Source: Desulforegula conservatrix Mb1Pa
GTDB taxonomy: Bacteria; Desulfobacterota; Desulfobacteria; Desulfobacterales; Desulforegulaceae
Length of the DNA stretch: 60,944 nt
Assembly: GCF_000426225.1 (NCBI RefSeq)
Contig: NZ_AUEY01000020.1
Location: 1-60,944, forward strand
Reading direction: 5' to 3'
Shown here: piece by piece, positions 55,595 through 60,944 of the stretch
How positions within the stretch are numbered: position 1 is the stretch's first letter
Layout: each line of letters begins with the position of its first letter
Translations under genes and position numbers: made by a program
The notes under the pieces: model-generated
The model's database searches: none
Seen by the model: only the letters and a program-made list of their open reading frames with translations
Told to the model about the DNA's origin: nothing

Positions 55595-57229
55595 CTACAC
55601 CACATATCTTATCTTGAGACGTTCCGCCGCGTTGAAGTCGCTGATTGCAAGGGCGTCTGACATGCCTATCGGCAGTGATGTCGATCTGCCCAGCGGAGCC
55701 ATGATTTTCTTCAGTTCAGTATCGAATCTCAGATACATGTCAACAAGGCGCTCGGCAACTTTTTCTGCGTCCAGTCTGCGGAAAATCCTCGGATCCTGGG
55801 ATGTTATGCCCTTTGGACACTGGCCTATGTTACAGATGTTGCAGCGCTGGGTTTCGGACCCCACACATCCTGCAGCTGCCTGCATCACATATTTACCTGT
55901 CTGGACTCCGCTTGCTCCAAGCATTATAAGAGCAGCCGCATTTGCCGCAAGATTGCCGTTTTTGCCTATTCCGCCTCCCGCAAAGAGAGGGATTTCATTT
56001 TCCTTGCCTATGGTCAGAAGGTTGTTGTAGCAGTCACGGATGTTGCTAGCTATCGGATGCCCCATATGATCCATGGAAACATTGTAGGCAGCTCCTGTTC
56101 CGCCGTCTTCTCCGTCTATTGCAAGACCCGCCGCATATCTGTTTCTGGTCAGATTGTTAAGAACTGCCAGAGATGTCGAAGATGCAGAAATCTTGGGATA
56201 AACCGGAACCCTGAATCCCCAGGCCATGGACATGGACTGAATCATTTTTGCCACGGACTCTTCAATTGAGTACTGGGTCTGATGTGTCGGCGGGCTAGGA
56301 AGGTTAACGCCCCTCGGAACCCCGCGTATTGCAGATATCAACTTGGTGACCTTGTTCCACATGAGAAGGCCGCCGTCACCTGGTTTTGCGCCCTGACCGT
56401 ATTTGATCTCGATGGCACACGGATCTTCCTTCATTTCAGGAATGGCGTGGATGATTTCATCCCATCCGAAATAACCGCTGGCAATCTGAAGAATTACATA
56501 TTTGATGAATCTGCTTCTGAGAAGTCTTGGAGGACATCCTCCTTCACCAGTACACATACGCACAGGCATTCCAAGCTGTTCGTTGAGATACGCAACACCC
56601 ATCTGAAGACCTTCCCACATTGGCGGTGAAAGGGCTCCGAAGGACATTCCGCCTATCACAAGCGGATAGATTTCACGCACCGGTGGTGTCCAGCCTTCTT
56701 CCCTGAGCATTTTCATGTTTTCCTCAGGAGGAAGAACACGGCCAAGAAGCGTATTAACCTGGAACTCGTGACGTCCTGCATCAAGAGCCGGGTCTGTAAG
56801 CATGGATATTCTTACAAATTTGATCTGGTCAAGAAGGCTTCCGGAATCGTTTCTGCGTCCGCCTCGTCTTGGAGGCTGGCCTCCCTGGTCTATGTGGAAA
56901 CGCTGCTTGTCGCCTTCGTCATTTCTCATGCTGATTATGGCATTATTGGGACATACCATATTGCACATTCCGCAGCCTATGCATGCATATGCAGGAGCTG
57001 TTCTCTGGCGAATGCCGTAGAAAGTTTCATAATTGTTAGAAGGTACGAATCCTTTTGAAAGGCCGACCTTGATGTCTCTTTTTCTGAAAACCCCGAGTTC
57101 AATGGCGTTTACAGGGCAGACAGAGGTGCATCTTCCGCAGAGGGTGCATTTTTCCTTGCTCCAGTCAATCTGCCAGTAAAGATCCTTGACGCTTAGGGTT
57201 GAAGGGGTAATTTCTCTGTTTGCCGCCAT
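55595..57229 (-). CDS. Glutamate synthase FMN/iron-sulfur catalytic subunit with ferredoxin domain
   Basis: A 544-residue protein. The N-terminal ferredoxin domain has CTLCGRCTSVCPVNA and CIGCGMCNMVCPNNA. The main TIM barrel of glutamate synthase binds FMN and oxoglutarate (GEGGCPPRLLRSRF, EIKYGQGAKPGDGGLL, GRTGAAYN-like DGGTGAAYN). A later cluster, CVGSETQRCNICNIGQCPKG, fits the 3Fe-4S ligands. It converts 2-oxoglutarate plus ammonia to glutamate using electrons from the reductase fusion. The gene overlaps the amidotransferase gene by 37 bp. AGGAGGT precedes the ATG. Confidence 0.93.
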   Translation of the reverse strand: MAANREITPSTLSVKDLYWQIDWSKEKCTLCGRCTSVCPVNAIELGVFRKRDIKVGLSKGFVPSNNYETFYGIRQRTAPAYACIGCGMCNMVCPNNAIISMRNDEGDKQRFHIDQGGQPPRRGGRRNDSGSLLDQIKFVRISMLTDPALDAGRHEFQVNTLLGRVLPPEENMKMLREEGWTPPVREIYPLVIGGMSFGALSPPMWEGLQMGVAYLNEQLGMPVRMCTGEGGCPPRLLRSRFIKYVILQIASGYFGWDEIIHAIPEMKEDPCAIEIKYGQGAKPGDGGLLMWNKVTKLISAIRGVPRGVNLPSPPTHQTQYSIEESVAKMIQSMSMAWGFRVPVYPKISASSTSLAVLNNLTRNRYAAGLAIDGEDGGTGAAYNVSMDHMGHPIASNIRDCYNNLLTIGKENEIPLFAGGGIGKNGNLAANAAALIMLGASGVQTGKYVMQAAAGCVGSETQRCNICNIGQCPKGITSQDPRIFRRLDAEKVAERLVDMYLRFDTELKKIMAPLGRSTSLPIGMSDALAISDFNAAERLKIRYVV

Positions 57230-58323
57230 ACTTTGACCTCCTGGCGATCCGGATCAATAATTACTGTATCCAGATGCATTGGCTGAAAATCCTTGGTTTT
57301 GTCTCTGTCAGGAACAACTGCGTCCAATCCGCATATTTCCGATGAGAAAGCGTAAATTCCGGGCTTTCCGCCCACGACTCCCGGTCTCAGTTTTTTTCTG
57401 TCCTGGACCATGAACATCGAATTGTTGGGCAGACAGCCTATGACACAGTTGGGGCCGTCTATTATCAGTCTGCGGCAGGTCTGCTTAAGATTTTTGAGCA
57501 GCGTCTTGTCGGGATGATTTTCAAGCACATCACCCTCTAATGGAGTGATTATGTGTTTGTATGCCTCGATGCCAAGACCTAATTTCTTGTACATATAATG
57601 AAGGATCTGCACAAAGACTTCGGAGTCGGACTGAAATCCCATATAGCCAGGATTGCCTCTGGTCTTTAAGTATTCCATTATCGGAACAAAAGCCGTGTTC
57701 TCTCCGTTTGTCATGGTGGCAAAGCCTTCAAGGAAGAACGGATGGCATGCATACAGATTGATGGCATAGTTGGTGTTCTGCCTTCCCTGCGCCATGATTA
57801 TTCTTGCGCTCAGTTCCTCTCTTGCGAGCTTGAGGTATCTGCCGACTGTTAGAGGATCACCGATTTCCTTGATCATTGCAACATCTGGCCAGAAAGAAAA
57901 GACGATCATGTCGCCCTTTTCCTCGCCCATTTTTCTTATTTCAAGTCTTATATCCCTCAGGCGCTTTCCGCGCTCTTCATCGCTCAGGCCGTCCCATGAC
58001 TCAGGATATTCATAAGCCCTTATCAGGTATATGTCCCTCTTCGGCGTTCCTTCCGGCGGATTTTTATCCAGCTTGAAGGTTACTTTGTGCTTGGTCATGA
58101 AGCCTTTGTCCATCATGAGGGCATCCAGCTTTTTAAGACCGCCTTCGCTGAATATGCCGGACATGATCGGCGCGCCCTTGAAATCCTCGAAAGGGCCGCC
58201 CAGGTCTTTCAGAAAAAGACCAACGCCGGAGCCATCGTGTCCTTCACGCATGACATCCAGGGCCTCGAGCGCCAGCATTGGAGAAAGAGGGGTTTTACTG
58301 GTTACAGCAAACAATCGACACAT
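57193..58323 (-). CDS. Glutamate synthase glutaminase subunit (class II amidotransferase)
   Basis: A 376-residue Ntn-type amidotransferase with the catalytic Cys2 directly after Met (MCRLFAVTSK), so removal of Met exposes it. It has MREGHDGSGVGLF and TNGENTAFVPI typical of the fold, and conserved late loops. It hydrolyses glutamine and feeds ammonia to the FMN subunit. TAAGGAGAAAATAAAAAATG is a strong ribosome binding site. It heads the three-gene unit, divergent from the regulator gene at 59002. Confidence 0.9.
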   Translation of the reverse strand: MCRLFAVTSKTPLSPMLALEALDVMREGHDGSGVGLFLKDLGGPFEDFKGAPIMSGIFSEGGLKKLDALMMDKGFMTKHKVTFKLDKNPPEGTPKRDIYLIRAYEYPESWDGLSDEERGKRLRDIRLEIRKMGEEKGDMIVFSFWPDVAMIKEIGDPLTVGRYLKLAREELSARIIMAQGRQNTNYAINLYACHPFFLEGFATMTNGENTAFVPIMEYLKTRGNPGYMGFQSDSEVFVQILHYMYKKLGLGIEAYKHIITPLEGDVLENHPDKTLLKNLKQTCRRLIIDGPNCVIGCLPNNSMFMVQDRKKLRPGVVGGKPGIYAFSSEICGLDAVVPDRDKTKDFQPMHLDTVIIDPDRQEVKVWRQTEKLPLQP

Positions 58324-59001
58324 TTTTTATTTTCTCCTTAGGTATAGCTCGTTTCCGGTTTGATCCGGACATTTCAGGTCACCGAATTATTAATTTACGG
58401 TTTTCTGTATAATGCAAAGATAATGCCATATCTTTTTATTGTGTTTCTTGGATTAAGCAGGTAAAAAATATATTGATATTTAAAGTATTTCCGGATTATG
58501 GCATGTTTCTTTGGTTGTCATAAAATTTCAAAAATGTAATTTTAATTACAATAATGTAATGTTTGTGGAGTTAGATGAATTTACTTAATAAATCTCATGG
58601 ACAATATCGGTCTACTCTAATTATGCCAGGGGCTGGTGAATTTGTTTTCAGACCAAGACCTCCCTTGTCAATGGGGTAACACTGATATATTATTGATTTT
58701 TTTACAATGCAATAATGTTTTTTCAAGAAAAGATTCTTGACTGATGACGCCCTTTTTTATGGATAATGAATGATTGGCAAGGTCGCAAAAAGTCTGATTT
58801 CCGTCATTTCGGCGTAGACCGGAATCCAGAAATGATAGAAATTAATGGATGCCGGATCAAGTCCGGCATGACGCCGACGCCTTTTTTTGACTTTTTGCGA
58901 AACCATCAATGATTGAGGGCCTTACAAATATCTTTTTTTGATTTTTTACGTAGCCCGTATAAAATATGGGTGTTCATGAATCTTCAATATCCGGAGCTGT
59001 A
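58324..59001. other. Long divergent promoter region upstream of the glutamate synthase unit
   Basis: No gene. It is AT-rich and holds a GTAATT-TT-AATTAC inverted repeat (58536-58549) and repeat copy I. The promoter for the minus-strand glt unit should lie within 58330-58700. The regulator gene start at 59002 lies beyond the repeat. Confidence 0.6.
58774..58909 (-). repeat. TIR element, copy I (inverted)
   Basis: A complete copy in the opposite direction to most copies. TTGGCAAGGTCGCAAAAAGTC at its left end and GACTTTTTGCGAAACCATCAA at its right, with GCCGGATCAAGTCCGGCATG inside. Confidence 0.9.
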
Positions 59002-60315
59002 ATGATTATTGAAAAAATACCTGTAAATTCAGGCGTTGAGCGTCTTGATTCGCTTCTTGGAAACATATACATTGGAGACAATGTCGTATGGTATGATGAT
59101 GCCGGTTCTCTTGCCACAGTTTTCTGCCTTAATTTCATGAAGATATCCCAGAAGGAGAACAAGCCTCTGGTTTATGTCAGTTTTGACAGATCTCCGAAAA
59201 ACCTTCTGGACAAACTTGGATCCCTTGCAAAAAATTCAAATCTTACAATTCTGGATTGTTTTACGGATGGGAAGGGAGAAGGCGCAGACATTTTTCGGAG
59301 GTTCTATGAAGCAAAGGCTGACCGCCTTCCATGCAAGGTGGTCAGGGTGGAGCATCCTGAAAAACCCGAGGTTCTTGCAGAAAGCCTTGAGTCCGCATAT
59401 TCGGAATTTGGTGGAAGCGATGTCCGTTTTATAATTGAGAGCATCACAGGAATGCAGGATTTATGGGGCGGAGAGGAACAGGTTCTGAAATTTTACACCC
59501 ACTCATGTCCGCGCCTTTATGAGCTGAATACAATTGCGTTCTGGATAATAGAGAAAAAGGCTCATTCCCAGAGACTCAGGGCAGGAATAAACCAGATTGC
59601 CCAGGTTGCAATGGAGCTAACCCTTAAAAGGGGTAAAACATTTCTGAGCATTCTGAAAGCGGAAGGCAGGGATATAGAAACCCTGAACAGGCCTTATAAT
59701 TATGCGGTCAGGGGCCTTGATGTCATAATGGAAGGCAAGCGCCAGCCTTCTGTATATAATGATATAGGAGCCCAGCTCAAGGAATACAGAACGAGCCGAG
59801 GTTTTTCCCAGACAGAGCTTGCAAGGCTTGTTGGTGTCACTCCGAGCACAATTTCCCAGGTCGAGGGCGGCCAGATTCTGCCTTCTTTGCCCGCGCTTCT
59901 GAAAATGGCAGAAACCCTTTCCGTTGACGTGGCATCTTTTTTTCAGGGCCAGCTCCCAGGTCAGGATAAGGTCGTGTATTCATCTGATTCTCGCATCAAT
60001 GTAAACGCGGAAAATACTGCAAAGGATCAGATAATGATCAGCCTTCTTGCTCCTGACGCCATAACCTCCAGCGCCATTCCTTACATTGTGGAAATCCCTG
60101 AAAACACAGAGATAACAGGCCATTTTTTCTATCACAAGGGAGAAGAGATGGGCTATGTGCTTGATGGAGATGTTCTTCTTAAAACCGACGCCGGAGTGTT
60201 TGGCGCAGGAAAAGGGGATCTTATCCATTTAAAGACAGACACTCCCCAGTGGTGGAAAAGTCAGCCCGGTAGTACCGTAAAAATGCTCTGGATAAAAATC
60301 AAGAGCGGACTTTAA
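59002..60315 (+). CDS. Regulator with degenerate RecA/KaiC-like domain, XRE helix-turn-helix and cupin
   Basis: A 437-residue protein. The N-terminal 220 residues follow the KaiC/RAD55 pattern, but the Walker A region reads DDAGSLATVF, losing the Lys and Gly needed for ATP binding. Residues 253-313 are an XRE-type helix-turn-helix (SQTELARLVGVTPSTISQVEGGQILPS). Residues 361-437 are a cupin domain (HKGEEMGYVLDGDVLL). The start at 59002 is supported by GGAG at 58993. It probably represses or activates nearby genes in answer to a small molecule bound by the cupin. The divergent glutamate synthase unit is the natural candidate target, by position only. Confidence 0.82.
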   Translation: MIIEKIPVNSGVERLDSLLGNIYIGDNVVWYDDAGSLATVFCLNFMKISQKENKPLVYVSFDRSPKNLLDKLGSLAKNSNLTILDCFTDGKGEGADIFRRFYEAKADRLPCKVVRVEHPEKPEVLAESLESAYSEFGGSDVRFIIESITGMQDLWGGEEQVLKFYTHSCPRLYELNTIAFWIIEKKAHSQRLRAGINQIAQVAMELTLKRGKTFLSILKAEGRDIETLNRPYNYAVRGLDVIMEGKRQPSVYNDIGAQLKEYRTSRGFSQTELARLVGVTPSTISQVEGGQILPSLPALLKMAETLSVDVASFFQGQLPGQDKVVYSSDSRINVNAENTAKDQIMISLLAPDAITSSAIPYIVEIPENTEITGHFFYHKGEEMGYVLDGDVLLKTDAGVFGAGKGDLIHLKTDTPQWWKSQPGSTVKMLWIKIKSGL

Positions 60316-60421
60316 AAGAATAATGTGCTTATGCTCAATTCTCAGTAACATTTGAAAGTTCATGGGCTTAACATTTTTAAAACTCTAAAATTATCAGTTT
60401 TTTGCCTACTAACAAAACCAT

Positions 60422-60465
60422 AAAGTTTTTGCGGAGCTTTTTACAAAAAGCGACCCGCCGGAGGC
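60422..60465 (+). repeat. Dispersed repeat family 2, copy 3
   Basis: TTTTTGCGGAGCTTTTT followed by CAAAAAGCGACCCGCCGG; nearly identical to 11162-11205. Confidence 0.85.
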
Positions 60466-60477
60466 ACTCGGCTTAAC

Positions 60478-60511
60478 GTCGGATTACGGACAAAGGGCGT
60501 CCTAATCCGAC
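60478..60511. repeat. Short palindromic repeat, copy 2
   Basis: GTCGGATTACGGACAAAGGG followed by CGTCCTAATCCGAC. Its outer parts are a perfect GTCGGATTA/TAATCCGAC inverted repeat. Confidence 0.8.
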
Positions 60512-60766
60512 CTGATATGGTTGTCACCAGTCAAGAGAATAATAATCTCCCATCCACTTTTTTAGTGGCGGCAATGGACATTATGCCCAGAGCATAGGCA
60601 GAGGCGAAACAGGTTAAGCGACGATTGTGGATACCGCATGACAAGACTTCATCGCGGAGTTGCCTCATTCTACGAACGGGAGTTCGGCAAGCCTTATCCC
60701 AAGGTCGGGTCGAGGATTCTCCTTCGTTTGTTGCGCCCCTGCCTATAGTCTGGAACAGATTTTGAT

Positions 60767-60791
60767 AAATATCTTTCAATGAAAGATATTT
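60767..60791. promoter_or_regulatory. Perfect 12-bp palindrome over a putative start codon
   Basis: AAATATCTTTCA (60767-60778), one spacer base, then TGAAAGATATTT (60780-60791). The ATG at 60779 of the partial reading frame lies at its centre. It has the form of an operator or a hairpin that would hide the start codon. Confidence 0.5.
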
Positions 60792-60944
60792 TAAGGCTTA
60801 TCCGTCTGGCAGCCAAACCTGTCAATCTGAATGGTCTGTCAAGGCTGCGAAGCACCGAGCTTGCGAGGCTTGGCCTTGACGGGCCGGGCAGATTGACAGA
60901 TGCTGTCCCTGACGGCATGAGCCATCTTGTAAAAAATCAGTTTA
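60779..60944 (+). CDS. Partial reading frame running off the window, unknown protein
   Basis: The frame is open to the end (55 residues seen): MKDILRLIRLAAKPVNLNGL near the start, then RSTELARLGLDGPGRLTDAV. It has no clear ribosome binding site. Upstream in the same frame is a TAG at 60746-60748, with no earlier start codon after it. I do not recognise a family. The start codon sits in a perfect palindrome. It could be a genuine gene start or chance. Confidence 0.4.
   Translation, partial: MKDILRLIRLAAKPVNLNGLSRLRSTELARLGLDGPGRLTDAVPDGMSHLVKNQF

Larger units (their letters stand above)
60316..60778. other. Intergenic region with repeats and unassigned GC-richer stretch
   Basis: It contains the family 2 repeat (60422-60465), the palindrome (60478-60511) and a stretch at 60515-60750 of distinct composition without a convincing gene. 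The latter could be a remnant of a mobile element or a structured RNA; I could not identify it. Confidence 0.5.

Noticed and set aside
58536-58549. GTA-N8-TAC word resembling an NtcA site before the glutamate synthase genes
   Set aside because: NtcA belongs to cyanobacteria, and such a short AT-rich word is expected by chance here.
60531-60779. 82-aa minus-strand frame at the right edge
   Set aside because: Only a TTG start within the palindrome and no recognised family; kept as an unassigned stretch instead.
1-60944. tRNA, rRNA and CRISPR arrays
   Set aside because: No tRNA arm pattern, rRNA core or regularly spaced identical repeats were seen; the dispersed repeats are not evenly spaced.

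Overview
This 60.9 kb window reads as a chromosomal segment from a Gram-negative anaerobe, most likely a sulfate-reducer-type deltaproteobacterium (Desulfobacterota, Desulfobacteraceae-like). The taxon is inferred from gene content, not from a marker comparison. The main pointers are a glutamate synthase split into three ferredoxin-bearing subunits, the carboxynorspermidine polyamine route, a menaquinone methyltransferase gene, molybdopterin cofactor genes, a SulP anion transporter, and dense two-component genes. No rRNA, tRNA, CRISPR array, prophage or transposase gene was recognised.

Layout. (1) 457-12769 is a surface-protein export locus: a sulfotransferase overlaps by 4 bp a 1888-residue DUF4347/cadherin-like/RTX-like protein, followed by TolC, ABC exporter and HlyD-type adaptor genes, which together form a complete type I secretion system. 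(2) 13046-16901 holds an amidohydrolase, an FRG-domain protein, a TerC membrane protein and the lytic transglycosylase MltA. (3) 17535-26220 is the most unusual block. It has a SulP transporter with a large charged insert, a left-handed beta-helix protein, a sensor kinase, two single-domain response regulators, a kinase-like protein without an ATP-binding half, and a cytidylate-kinase-like/BON-like/receiver fusion. (4) 26404-30505 has rmuC, moaC, moaE-like and mobA on the minus strand, divergent from pyrR and moaB. (5) 30760-33077 encodes two carboxynorspermidine enzymes behind a possibly structured leader. (6) 33151-46735 carries housekeeping genes (phasin-like, queD, dnaJ, menG, PilZ protein, nadB, SH3 protein, DUF1178, Nudix, ABC-F, DUF2845, CorC-like, radical SAM, cNMP-binding). 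(7) 46868-52751 is purF, carB and carA. (8) 53083-58323 is the three-gene glutamate synthase, followed by a divergent regulator (degenerate KaiC-like, HTH and cupin) and a partial ORF at the right edge.

Intergenic DNA is rich in short repeats. Nine copies of a roughly 110-155 bp element with terminal inverted repeats containing TCGCAAAAAGTC occur at 12.8, 15.5, 17.0, 21.3, 24.3, 38.4, 39.3, 39.7 and 58.8 kb. One copy (38373-38505) has its interior reversed relative to its ends. Other dispersed repeats lie at 11.1, 43.7 and 60.4 kb, and a short palindrome family lies at 55.55 and 60.48 kb.

How the genes work together. The first block makes, and possibly modifies and exports, a giant adhesin. 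The SulP block looks like a transport-linked signalling relay. The purF/carAB/glt and nadB block supplies nitrogen, nucleotide and NAD precursors, with glutamine as the shared amide donor for purF, carA and the Glt amidotransferase. moaB, moaC, moaE and mobA serve molybdopterin (or tungstopterin) enzymes.
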